This document shows, piece by piece, positions 36,009 through 44,484 of a stretch of DNA of 64,000 nucleotides. Numbering within the stretch: position 1 is the stretch's first letter; each line of letters opens with the position of its first letter. This stretch comes from an uncultured Bacteroidales bacterium (GTDB taxonomy: Bacteria > Bacteroidota > Bacteroidia > Bacteroidales > Bacteroidaceae), in assembly GCA_937898885.1 (NCBI GenBank), contig CALDKD010000110.1, forward strand, positions 1-64,000, written 5' to 3'. The notes under the pieces are model-generated. The model did no database searches, had not been told where the DNA came from, and worked only from the letters and a program-made list of their open reading frames with translations. The position numbers and the translations under genes are program-made.

Positions 36009-37196
36009 TTATTTGATAATTTCAAGCCTTTTGAAACATTTGTACAGTTTTTCCACAGCGATGTCTATCTGCTCCTTGGTATGGGTGGCCATAAGAGAGA
36101 AGCGGATGAGCGTATCGTTAGGCGAGCAGGCTGGTGGAATTACCGGATTGATGAACACACCGTCGTCGAACATCTGCCTTGTTACAAGGAATGTCTTGTC
36201 ATAGTCGCGGATATAGAGCGGTATGATAGGGGTGGATGTCTTGCCAATCTCAAAGCCAAGGCTGCGGAAACTGTCAAGAGCGTAGTGGGTGAGCTTCCAC
36301 AGATTCTCTATGCGCTCTGGCTCGTTCTTCATAATCTGAAGCGACGCGCGTGCCGCAGCGGTTGCTGCAGGGGTGTTGCTGGCGCTGAAGATGTATGAGC
36401 GTGAGTGGTGCCTTATCCAGTTGATGGTCTCCTTGTCGGCTGCGCAGAATCCTCCGATGGCTGCGAGAGATTTGCTGAAGGTTCCCATTATTACCTCAAT
36501 GTCGTCTGTCAGGCCGAAGTGGTTGCACGTGCCGCGTCCGTGATCGCCAAGGACTCCGAAACCGTGGGCCTCGTCAACCATAATGGCGCAGTTGTACTTC
36601 TCCTTCAGCGCCACAATGCCTGGCAGGTTGGCGATATCGCCCTCCATACTGAACACACCGTCAACCACGATGAACTTCAGACTCTCAGGACGGCAACGTG
36701 ACAGAGCCTTCTCCAGAGACTCCATATCGTTGTGCTTGAACTTGATTGGAGTGGCGAATGACAGACGTCTGCCCTCAACGATGGAGGCGTGGTCTAGCTC
36801 ATCGCATACTATATAGTCATCGCGTCCGAGAAGACAGGATATGGTGCCCAGGTTTGTCTGGAAGCCGGTGGAGTAGATGACGGCATCCTCCTTTCCTACA
36901 AATTCTGCAAGCTCCTGCTCAAACTCACGGTGCATGTCGAGCGTTCCGTTCAGATATCTGGAACCCGCGCAACCTGTACCGTATTTCTTTACAGCCTCGA
37001 TGGCTGCCTCAATTACCTTTGGGTGATTTGTAAGGCCAAGATAGGAGTTGGAGCCGAACATAAGGACTTTCCTGCCCTCCATAATAACCTCTGTGTCCTG
37101 TTGGCTTGAAATGGCTTTGTGATACGGATAGACGCCCTTGCTCATTGCCTGAGCCGGCTCGTCGTAACTTGCGTATCTCTCTCTTAGTAAGTTCAT
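36009..37196 (-). CDS. spt: Serine palmitoyltransferase (PLP-dependent alpha-oxoamine synthase)
   Basis: 395 residues. It condenses serine with a long-chain acyl-CoA to start sphingolipid synthesis, a hallmark of Bacteroidetes membranes. Family motifs: GSNSYLGLTNHPKV, TGCAGSRYLNGT, DELDHASIVEG, VDEAHGFGVLGDHGRG (PLP-ring Asp/His) and GTFSKSLAAIGGF with the Schiff-base Lys. The N-terminus (MNLLRERYASYDEPAQAMSKGVYPYHKAI) matches bacterial serine palmitoyltransferases better than glycine C-acetyltransferase or BioF, but those remain alternatives. Monocistronic; -7 box at 37246-37253. Confidence 0.88.
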   Translation of the reverse strand: MNLLRERYASYDEPAQAMSKGVYPYHKAISSQQDTEVIMEGRKVLMFGSNSYLGLTNHPKVIEAAIEAVKKYGTGCAGSRYLNGTLDMHREFEQELAEFVGKEDAVIYSTGFQTNLGTISCLLGRDDYIVCDELDHASIVEGRRLSFATPIKFKHNDMESLEKALSRCRPESLKFIVVDGVFSMEGDIANLPGIVALKEKYNCAIMVDEAHGFGVLGDHGRGTCNHFGLTDDIEVIMGTFSKSLAAIGGFCAADKETINWIRHHSRSYIFSASNTPAATAAARASLQIMKNEPERIENLWKLTHYALDSFRSLGFEIGKTSTPIIPLYIRDYDKTFLVTRQMFDDGVFINPVIPPACSPNDTLIRFSLMATHTKEQIDIAVEKLYKCFKRLEIIK

Positions 37197-37245
37197 AGAC
37201 TACTGTTTAGCCGGGGCACAAGGCCCCTTTGTTTTTTTTGACGCG

Positions 37246-37253
37246 CAAAATTA
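37246..37253 (-). promoter_or_regulatory. -7 box of serine palmitoyltransferase
   Basis: Minus-strand TAATTTTG followed by CG, 50 nt before ATG 37196. The leader contains a possible GGGGC/GCCCC pairing around 37213-37226. Confidence 0.65.
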
Positions 37254-37333
37254 GTTAAAAAGAATGATGGTTTACCAAAAAGAGGCAATTATTTAGGGAC
37301 TAATAATAATAAGTAATGGCAAAAAAACGGAGT

Positions 37334-38041
37334 CTAGTACTTGATGTAAAAATTCTTCACCAGATTTACATACTCGTCGGATTCGTACCCTGTATTGTCT
37401 GTAATGGTGATTTCATCGTGCCGGAACATCCTATACAGCTTGCCTGATTTAAGAAGAGACCTCTTGATCTGCTTGCCGGCTTTTGTGCGGACATCGGTCT
37501 GCCTGTGCAGTTGCAGCCCGCATGCGGATGAGGCTTTGATAAAGTCCGGGACGGCCTCATAAGGGAGCACAACGTGAAAATGCCCGTCAGGGGAAAGCAT
37601 CTCTTGAACTGACAGCGCAAGTTCCTCAAAGCTCAGGGTGTCTCCGTGCCTGGCTGTACTGCGGCTTTTGTCCGGGCAGCGCAGGGAATTCCGGAAGTAC
37701 GGAGGGTTGCACAGAATGGCGTCGAAACTAATCCCCGGACGGTATTCCCTTATGTCTGCGCTCACCACATTGATACGGTCTTTCCAGGGCGATGCCGCGA
37801 TATTCCCAGCTGCCTGAGATGCTGCCTCTGGGTCAATCTCCACAGCCGTGACAATAGCTTCGGGAACTCTCTGTGCCGCCATAAGCGCGAGCAGTCCGGT
37901 TCCGGTGCCGATGTCAAGAATTTTTGTGCAACCCGCCAGGTCGGCCCAGGCACCGAGCAATACACCGTCTGTGCCAACCTTCATGGCGCATCGGTCCTGC
38001 CATATTGAGAATTGCCTGAACTTGAAATCCGGATCCCGCAT
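37334..38041 (-). CDS. tRNA1(Val) A37 N6-methyltransferase-like protein
   Basis: 235 residues from ATG 38041. This start matches the family N-terminus (FKFRQFSIWQDRCAMKVGTDGVLLGAW); the longer frame to 38143 adds an unrelated basic stretch. Class I methyltransferase motifs: ILDIGTGTGLLALMAAQ (SAM site), VEIDPEAASQA, and the catalytic NPPY (DAILCNPPYF), typical of N6-adenine methyltransferases of the TrmN6/YfiC group. It likely modifies A37 of tRNA-Val. A TACTTTTG box lies immediately before the ATG, so the transcript may be nearly leaderless. Confidence 0.85.
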   Translation of the reverse strand: MRDPDFKFRQFSIWQDRCAMKVGTDGVLLGAWADLAGCTKILDIGTGTGLLALMAAQRVPEAIVTAVEIDPEAASQAAGNIAASPWKDRINVVSADIREYRPGISFDAILCNPPYFRNSLRCPDKSRSTARHGDTLSFEELALSVQEMLSPDGHFHVVLPYEAVPDFIKASSACGLQLHRQTDVRTKAGKQIKRSLLKSGKLYRMFRHDEITITDNTGYESDEYVNLVKNFYIKY

Positions 38042-38127
38042 ATCTGCAAAAGTACACTTTTCCGGTGAGATTTCAGTTAAAAAATGCCAACGAGAGCCTT
38101 TCGCTCCTTTTTGTGATACTTTATTAT

Positions 38128-38135
38128 TATTTTTG
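38128..38135 (+). promoter_or_regulatory. -7 box of the lon operon
   Basis: TATTTTTG followed by CA, 52 nt before ATG 38188. The leader contains the self-complementary ATTCGCGTACGCGTGAG (about 38146-38162). Confidence 0.6.
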
Positions 38136-38187
38136 CACCTCAAAATTCGCGTACGCGTGAGCGGGGTGAATTACATTCAAGTGGATT

Positions 38188-40674
38188 ATGTCAAAAAAGA
38201 TAAATAAAGACGATTTTGTTGAGGATGATGGCGTGAATTCACGCACTTTCTCGCTGGTTGCCGATTACGACGGCAATGAGCAAGGCTTGTTTGAGGCTAC
38301 GATTGATGATGAGCTGATGCCTGTATTACCCGTAAGGAATATGGTGCTTTTTCCTACTGTGATACTCCCTGTGTCAATAGGCCGCAAGTCTTCTCTCAAA
38401 CTGATAAGGGATTACGAGGGAAAAGGTAAAAACATAGCAGTATTCTGCCAGCGTGTGGCCGATAAGGACGAGCCTGGCTTTTATGACCTATATACGGTTG
38501 GCGTGGTGGCAAAGATTGTCAGGGTGCTTGAGATGCCGGACCACTCAACGACGGTGATTCTTCAGGGCGTACAGAGAGTAAAGCTGTCGTCTGTTGAGTC
38601 GGTGGTGCCATATCTGATGGGACGTATTGAGCTCTTCCCCGAGATTCTGCCACCTCCCCGCAGCCGCGAGTTCAAGGCTGTGGCTGATTCCTGTCGTGAT
38701 ATGGCGGTGAAATATATCGAGTTGTCGGACAATATGGCTCCCGATGCCGCATTCGCGTTGAAGAACCTGCGGAACGGAGTGCTGCTGGTGGAGTTTGTAT
38801 GCTCCAATCTATCGCTCGAGATAAAGGACAAGGTAAAGCTCATCAAGGAGGCTAGTCTTCTGACACGTGCGATGCTGTTGCTGAACATTCTGAGTCGCGA
38901 GGTCCAGTTGTCCGAGCTGAAGCTCAGCATACAGAAACGTACCCACGAGGATATTGAGAAGCAGCAGAAGGAGTATTTCCTGCAGCAGCAGATTAAGAAC
39001 ATACAGGATGAGCTTGGCGGTAGCGTACAGGATCAGGATGTTGAGGAGATGCGACAGAAGGCTGCTGGCAAGAAGTGGAGCAAGGAGGTTGCAGGGCTTT
39101 TCCAGAAGGAACTGGCCAAGCTGGAGCGCATCAACACCCAGTCGCCTGACTATAACGTGCAGCTGACTTATCTGCAGACTGTCCTGGGGCTGCCCTGGGG
39201 TGAATACACTACTGACAACACCGATATGCAGAATGCCGCCAAGGCTCTGAACAAAGACCATTATGGTCTGGAGAAGGTAAAGGAGCGTATTCTTGAGCAT
39301 CTGGCCGTAATGAAGCTCAGAAACGATTTCAAGTCACCGATAATCTGTCTGTACGGCCCTCCCGGAGTTGGCAAGACATCGCTCGGCGTCTCTATCGCCA
39401 AGGCCTTGAAACGCAAGTATGTGCGTGTGTCTTTGGGCGGACTTCACGATGAGTCTGAGATTCGCGGACATCGCCGCACATACATAGGCGCAATGCCTGG
39501 CCGCATTATCAAGGGACTCTCCAAGGCCGGCTCGTCAAACCCGGTGTTCGTTCTTGACGAGATTGACAAGGTCAGCCAGATGACTGTGCAGGGTGATCCC
39601 TCATCGGCATTGCTTGAGGTGCTTGATCCTGAGCAGAACGGCGCGTTCCACGATAATTATCTGGATATTGACTACGACCTCTCGAGAGTGATGTTCATAG
39701 CTACCGCCAACAATCTGAATACCATACCGGGGCCGCTGCTGGACCGTATGGAGGTGATAGAGGTGAGCGGCTACATCACCGAGGAGAAGGTTGAGATAGC
39801 ATCGCGTCATCTTATCCCCAAGGAGCTGGAGGCCAATGGCTTGCGTGGCCGTGGCGTGAGCATTCCAAAGAAAACCATTGAGGAGGTGATTGAGAGCTAT
39901 ACCCGCGAGTCGGGAGTGCGTGAGCTGGAGAAGAAAATAGGAAAGATTTGCCGCCGTCTGGCATATCAGTTCGCCAATGATGGCAAATTTGAGTCAAAGG
40001 TGGTCAAGTCCTCAGACCTGAAGGGGCTTCTGGGCGTGAAGCCGTACAGCCGCGACAAGTATCAGGGCAACGAGTATGCCGGTGTGGTGACCGGGCTTGC
40101 CTGGACTGCCGTGGGCGGCGAGATACTGTTCGTGGAGACCAGCCTGAGCCGTGGAAAAGAGGGTAGGCTGACACTTACCGGAAATCTGGGCGATGTGATG
40201 AAGGAGTCGGCAATGCTGGCTGTGGAGTTCATACGGTCACACGCCTCTCTGCTTGGTCTTGATCCGGAGCTGTTCAAATACTGGAACATCCATATACACG
40301 TGCCGGAGGGCGCCATTCCAAAGGACGGTCCTTCTGCTGGAGTCACTATGGCCACATCCATAGCTTCGGCTTTCACTCAGCGTAAGGTTAGGGCTAATCT
40401 GGCAATGACCGGTGAGATTACCCTGCGTGGCAAGGTGCTTCCGGTAGGCGGCATCCGCGAGAAGATTCTGGCTGCGAAACGCGCCGGCATTACGGACATT
40501 GTGCTTTGCTCGGAGAATCAGCGCGACATTGATGAGATACCGCAGGAGTATCTGAAAGGACTTGAGTTCCATTATGTTGAGAATATCAGCGATGTGTGGG
40601 ACATCGCGCTTCTGCCTGACAAGGTGCAGAATCCGCAGGAGATAACTGTTCCGGAACATACAAATGAGGTTTGA
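38188..40674 (+). CDS. lon: ATP-dependent protease La (Lon)
   Basis: 828 residues. The N-terminal substrate-binding LON domain (about 45-245) is followed by a coiled-coil region (QKRTHEDIEKQQKEYFLQQQI). The AAA+ module follows (Walker A YGPPGVGKTSLG near 391, Walker B PVFVLDEIDKV). The C-terminal Ser-Lys protease carries Ser in KDGPSAGVTMATS and Lys in GIREKILAAKRAG. It degrades misfolded and regulatory proteins in the cytoplasm. The 3' end overlaps tgt by 11 nt. An acidic N-terminal extension (DDFVEDDG...) precedes the LON domain. Confidence 0.97.
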   Translation: MSKKINKDDFVEDDGVNSRTFSLVADYDGNEQGLFEATIDDELMPVLPVRNMVLFPTVILPVSIGRKSSLKLIRDYEGKGKNIAVFCQRVADKDEPGFYDLYTVGVVAKIVRVLEMPDHSTTVILQGVQRVKLSSVESVVPYLMGRIELFPEILPPPRSREFKAVADSCRDMAVKYIELSDNMAPDAAFALKNLRNGVLLVEFVCSNLSLEIKDKVKLIKEASLLTRAMLLLNILSREVQLSELKLSIQKRTHEDIEKQQKEYFLQQQIKNIQDELGGSVQDQDVEEMRQKAAGKKWSKEVAGLFQKELAKLERINTQSPDYNVQLTYLQTVLGLPWGEYTTDNTDMQNAAKALNKDHYGLEKVKERILEHLAVMKLRNDFKSPIICLYGPPGVGKTSLGVSIAKALKRKYVRVSLGGLHDESEIRGHRRTYIGAMPGRIIKGLSKAGSSNPVFVLDEIDKVSQMTVQGDPSSALLEVLDPEQNGAFHDNYLDIDYDLSRVMFIATANNLNTIPGPLLDRMEVIEVSGYITEEKVEIASRHLIPKELEANGLRGRGVSIPKKTIEEVIESYTRESGVRELEKKIGKICRRLAYQFANDGKFESKVVKSSDLKGLLGVKPYSRDKYQGNEYAGVVTGLAWTAVGGEILFVETSLSRGKEGRLTLTGNLGDVMKESAMLAVEFIRSHASLLGLDPELFKYWNIHIHVPEGAIPKDGPSAGVTMATSIASAFTQRKVRANLAMTGEITLRGKVLPVGGIREKILAAKRAGITDIVLCSENQRDIDEIPQEYLKGLEFHYVENISDVWDIALLPDKVQNPQEITVPEHTNEV

Positions 40675-41794
40675 GCTACAACATACTGACGCGGCCTCCT
40701 CTGCCAGGGCTGGACTTTTACATACCGGTCACGGTGTGATTGAGACTCCGATTTTTATGCCGGTGGGTACTGTGGGATCCGTCAAGGCGGTTCCGCTGGA
40801 TGTCCTGAAGAATGATATCAAGGCCCAGATAATTCTGGGAAATACATATCATCTGTATCTTCGTCCTGGCATTGAGACTCTGAGGAAGGCCGGGGGATTG
40901 CATCGTTTCAATGGGTTTGACCGTCCTATGCTTACCGACAGCGGCGGCTTTCAGGTGTTCTCTCTGACAGGCTTGCGCAAGATGAGCGAGGAGGGTGTGC
41001 GCTTCCAGTCGCACATAGACGGCTCAAGGCATCTGTTCACTCCTGAGAATGTGATGGATACCGAGCGCGCGATCGGTGCGGACATTATGATGGCGTTCGA
41101 TGAGTGTACGCCGGGTACGGCAGAGTATCAGTACGCGCGCAAGTCGATGGAGCTGACACACCGCTGGCTGGACCGATGCATCAGGCGCTTTGACGAGACA
41201 GAGCCTCTGTATGGGTATGAGCAGGCGCTTTTCCCGATTGTCCAGGGCTGTACATACAGCGACCTGAGACTTCGCTCGGCCGAGTATGTGGCCTCGAAGG
41301 ATTGCCCGGGCAATGCCATAGGCGGTCTGGCGGTTGGTGAGCCGGCCGAGGTTATGTACCAGATGATAGAGCTTGTAAATGGTATCCTGCCGAAAGACCG
41401 TCCGCGCTATCTTATGGGGGTGGGTACTCCGGAGAACATCCTTGAGGCGATATCGTTAGGTGTGGATATGTTCGACTGTGTGATGCCTACACGAAACGGA
41501 CGCAATGCCATGCTGTTCACCAAGGATGGTATAATCAACATAAGGAACAAGAAGTGGGAGGATGCGTTTGAGCCGATAGAGGCCGATGGCGCTTCGAAGG
41601 TGGATACAATGTACTCAAAGGCATATCTGCACCATCTGTTCAAGGCAGGCGAGCTGCTTGCTCTTGAGATTGCATCAACGCATAATCTGGCGTTTTATCT
41701 GTGGCTGGCAGGAGAGGCACGCAGGCATATCATAGCCGGTGACTTTGATGAGTGGAGACGTATCACCGCAAAACGTGTAATGCAGAGAATCTGA
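40664..41794 (+). CDS. tgt: tRNA-guanine transglycosylase
   Basis: 376 residues, full length. It exchanges G34 of GUN-anticodon tRNAs for the queuosine precursor. MLTDSGGFQVFSL holds the active-site Asp/Ser-Gly-Gly loop, and FDCVMPTRNGRNAMLFT the nucleophilic Asp. The C-terminal SKAYLHHLF and STHNLAFYL motifs are present. The zinc-binding C-x-C-x2-C normally just before the AYLHHL helix is absent: the segment reads DGASKVDTMYSKAYLHH with no Cys. Whether this is lineage-wide is noted as a finding. It starts inside lon and is followed after 2 nt by the LptF/G-like gene. Confidence 0.93.
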   Translation: MRFELQHTDAASSARAGLLHTGHGVIETPIFMPVGTVGSVKAVPLDVLKNDIKAQIILGNTYHLYLRPGIETLRKAGGLHRFNGFDRPMLTDSGGFQVFSLTGLRKMSEEGVRFQSHIDGSRHLFTPENVMDTERAIGADIMMAFDECTPGTAEYQYARKSMELTHRWLDRCIRRFDETEPLYGYEQALFPIVQGCTYSDLRLRSAEYVASKDCPGNAIGGLAVGEPAEVMYQMIELVNGILPKDRPRYLMGVGTPENILEAISLGVDMFDCVMPTRNGRNAMLFTKDGIINIRNKKWEDAFEPIEADGASKVDTMYSKAYLHHLFKAGELLALEIASTHNLAFYLWLAGEARRHIIAGDFDEWRRITAKRVMQRI

Positions 41795-41796
41795 CT

Positions 41797-42906
41797 ATGT
41801 CCACGCTGAATAGAAAAAGACTGCTGAAAAGACTGGACCGGTATATCATCGGCAAGTTCCTGGGCACATATTTCCTGTGCATCGTGCTGATTGTGGCCAT
41901 ATCGGTGGTTTTTGATTACAATGAGCATATCGACCATCTGAAGGACGCGCCTTTGCACAGGCTGGTCTTTGATTATTATCTGAATTTCATTCCATATTAC
42001 GCTAATCTGTTCAGTCCGCTTTTCGTATTCATATCTGTTATCTTCTTCACGTCGAAACTGGCCGATAACACCGAGATAATAGCAATGTTCTCAAACGGAC
42101 TCAGCTTCAAGAGGATGTTGCTGCCGTACATGCTGTCGGCGGCCATTATTGCCGGACTGTCTTTCACGCTCAGCTCGTTTGTGGTTCCAAAGGGGAGTAT
42201 TAAGCGTATTGCGTTCGATAACGAATTCATTCATAAGAAAGCCAATAAGTCCGCCTCGAACATCCAGATGGAGGTGGAGGATGGCGTCATCGCGTACATC
42301 GGACGTTTTGAGGACCTCAATAAAACAGGCTACCGTTTCTCTCTGGACCGTTTCGAGGACAAGCGTCTGGTGTCGCATCTTACTGCCAGAACGGTGGAGT
42401 ACGATTCGCTCTCGGAAGAGAAATATCATTGGAAAGTCCGTAATTACATGATAAGGAACCTGAAAGGCGACCAGGAGGAGGTGTTTCAGGGCAATGAGCT
42501 TGATACTGTGATTAAGTTCGAGCCTGCCGATTTTATGGTAGTGCGCGGACAGCAGGAGACGATGACATCTCCGGAGCTGCGTGAATATATATCGCGACAG
42601 AAAAAACGTGGTGTGGGTAAACTTGTGCGTGAGTTTGAGATTGAGTATCACGAGAGAATCGCTATGACATTCGCATCGTTTATCCTGACAGTGATAGGCG
42701 TGTCCCTGTCAAGCCGCAAGCGAAAGGGTGGCATGGGTCTGTATCTGGGTATAGGACTAGGTCTGAGTTTCGGATATATACTTTTCCAGTCCGTCTCGTC
42801 AACGTTTGCCGTAACCGGGAGTATGTCGGCGTTCTGGGCTGAGTGGCTGCCGAATCTGGTTTACATACCGATTGCCATAGTACTCTATTTTAATGCACCA
42901 AAATAA
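41797..42906 (+). CDS. LptF/LptG-family (YjgP/YjgQ) permease
   Basis: 369 residues from ATG 41797, 2 nt after the tgt stop; the longer frame overlaps tgt. It has spans near residues 18-38, 55-78 and 98-118. A periplasmic beta-jellyroll part (about 135-280) follows, then three C-terminal spans (MTFASFILTVIGVSLSS, YLGIGLGLSFGYILF, WLPNLVYIPIAIVLYF). This is the layout of the LptFG transmembrane subunits that extract lipopolysaccharide from the inner membrane with LptB. Which of LptF or LptG it is cannot be told, and no partner is nearby. Confidence 0.88.
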   Translation: MSTLNRKRLLKRLDRYIIGKFLGTYFLCIVLIVAISVVFDYNEHIDHLKDAPLHRLVFDYYLNFIPYYANLFSPLFVFISVIFFTSKLADNTEIIAMFSNGLSFKRMLLPYMLSAAIIAGLSFTLSSFVVPKGSIKRIAFDNEFIHKKANKSASNIQMEVEDGVIAYIGRFEDLNKTGYRFSLDRFEDKRLVSHLTARTVEYDSLSEEKYHWKVRNYMIRNLKGDQEEVFQGNELDTVIKFEPADFMVVRGQQETMTSPELREYISRQKKRGVGKLVREFEIEYHERIAMTFASFILTVIGVSLSSRKRKGGMGLYLGIGLGLSFGYILFQSVSSTFAVTGSMSAFWAEWLPNLVYIPIAIVLYFNAPK

Positions 42907-42916
42907 TTGTTGAGCC

Positions 42917-44119
42917 GTGAGATTTGATGAGTTCGATTTTGAGCCAGGCATTCAGGATGCTGTTGACGCGATGAATTTCCGCGAGTGTACTCCCATTCAG
43001 GAGAAGGCCATTCCCGTGATTATGGAGGGACGTGACCTGATTGGCGTGGCTCAGACGGGTACCGGCAAGACTGCGGCATATCTGCTTCCGGTGCTGAACA
43101 GCCTGTCAAAAGGCGGCTATCCTGAAAATGCAGTCAACTGCGTGATTATGTCGCCAACACGTGAGCTGGCTCAGCAGATTGACCAGCAGGTTGAGGGCTT
43201 CTCTTATTTTGCGTCGGTTTCCAGTGTGGCTGTTTACGGAGGCAACGACGGTATCCGCTTTGAGCAGGAGAAACGCGGTATGGCAATGGGCACAGATATC
43301 CTTATTGCTACTCCGGGCCGTCTGATAAGCCATCTGAGCCTTGGAAACTGCGATTTGTCAAATGTCTCGTTCTTTATTCTTGATGAGGCTGACAGAATGC
43401 TGGATATGGGTTTCTACGATGACATTATGCAGATTGTGGCGCGTCTGCCGAAGAAGCGCCAGACACTTCTGTTCTCTGCTACAATGCCGGTTGAGATACA
43501 GAAACTGGCGCAATCAATACTTACTGATCCTGTGGCGGTGAAGCTGGCTGTATCAAAACCTGCCGAGAAGATCCTTCAGGCGGCATACGTGTGTTACGAG
43601 GTGCAGAAAGTACCTATTATACAGAGCCTTTTCGAGGACAAGGTGGAGCGTCGTGTCATTATCTTCGCCTCGTCAAAACTTAAGGTCAAGGAGATTACAA
43701 AGACCTTGTCGCGACTTGGATTGAACGTGGGTGAGATGCATTCAGATTTGGAACAGACTCAGCGAGATGAGATAATGCATCAGTTCCGCAGCCGCAGAAT
43801 CAACATTCTGGTGGCTACAGACATTGTCTCGCGCGGAATAGACATTGACGATATTGATCTTGTGATAAACTTTGATGTTCCGCACGAGGCTGAGGATTAC
43901 GTGCATCGCATAGGACGTACGGCCAGAGCCGGCAGTGACGGATGCGCCATCACATTCATTTCGCCCGAGGAGCAGACTCAGTTCGCATCCATCGAGAAGT
44001 TCATTGAGCGTGTCGTGTATAAAATTCCGGTTCCGTCGGAGCTAGGGGCCGCTCCAGAGTACAATCCTCGCAGAAAGCCGGCACGCAAGCCATTCCAGCG
44101 CGGACATAAGAGACGCTGA
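42917..44119 (+). CDS. DEAD-box RNA helicase
   Basis: 400 residues. The GTG start at 42917 is used because no in-frame ATG precedes the Q-motif (ECTPIQEKAIPVIMEG). Motif I AQTGTGKTAAY, Ia SPTRELAQQ, Ib TPGRLI, II LDEADRML, III SATMP, V VATDIVSRGIDIDDI and VI HRIGRTARAG are all intact. The short basic tail (RRKPARKPFQRGHKRR) resembles RhlE-type helicases. It remodels RNA, for instance during ribosome assembly. It ends the lon-tgt-lptF/G-like-helicase run and is followed by a strong hairpin. Confidence 0.93.
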   Translation: MRFDEFDFEPGIQDAVDAMNFRECTPIQEKAIPVIMEGRDLIGVAQTGTGKTAAYLLPVLNSLSKGGYPENAVNCVIMSPTRELAQQIDQQVEGFSYFASVSSVAVYGGNDGIRFEQEKRGMAMGTDILIATPGRLISHLSLGNCDLSNVSFFILDEADRMLDMGFYDDIMQIVARLPKKRQTLLFSATMPVEIQKLAQSILTDPVAVKLAVSKPAEKILQAAYVCYEVQKVPIIQSLFEDKVERRVIIFASSKLKVKEITKTLSRLGLNVGEMHSDLEQTQRDEIMHQFRSRRINILVATDIVSRGIDIDDIDLVINFDVPHEAEDYVHRIGRTARAGSDGCAITFISPEEQTQFASIEKFIERVVYKIPVPSELGAAPEYNPRRKPARKPFQRGHKRR

Positions 44120-44172
44120 TAGAGTCCGGAGTACGGATCAGAGTGGGCGGGTACAGGTGGCTCAGAAAGACT

Positions 44173-44205
44173 GAAGGCCTGTGAATCCTTGACTCACAGG
44201 CCTTC
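44173..44205. terminator. Shared hairpin between the helicase gene and tRNA-His
   Basis: GAAGGCCTGTGA (44173-44184) and TCACAGGCCTTC (44194-44205) form a perfect 12-bp stem with a 9-nt loop. It lies between convergent transcripts and could stop both; T-runs are weak on both sides. Confidence 0.75.
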
Positions 44206-44209
44206 CTGG

Positions 44210-44284
44210 GGTGCCGGGTGGGACTCGAACCCACGACATTCAGAACCACAATCTGACGCTCTAACCAACTGAACTACAGGCACC
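44210..44284 (-). tRNA. tRNA-His (anticodon GTG)
   Basis: 75 nt, with CCA encoded next at 44207-44209. The acceptor GGTGCC pairs with GGCACC with the extra 5' G typical of tRNA-His. The anticodon loop is TTGTGGT within CAGATTGTGGTTCTG, and the T arm has GGTTCGAGTCC. The -7 box is at 44313-44320. Confidence 0.95.
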
Positions 44285-44312
44285 ATATATGAGCTCTCGC
44301 TCAAATGCGGTG

Positions 44313-44320
44313 CAAAGATA
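44313..44320 (-). promoter_or_regulatory. -7 box of tRNA-His
   Basis: Minus-strand TATCTTTG, part of the 14-mer TATCTTTGCACCGC also found before tRNA-Pro. The rest of the gap to 44484 shows only a weak GATATTTG on the plus strand (about 44449-44456) that may serve the next gene. Confidence 0.7.
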
Positions 44321-44484
44321 GTGCTTTTATTTGTAAAAACAGCAGTGACCGGTGTTTTTCTTTGAAAAAAGTGCGATGCCGGGGTTCCCTTAGCTTCCCG
44401 ATTCTCAAATTCCGGCCAATATTATTCATTATCTTATGGATATTTCCGATATTTGCATATTTAATAGGTAGAATAGTCGGGTAA

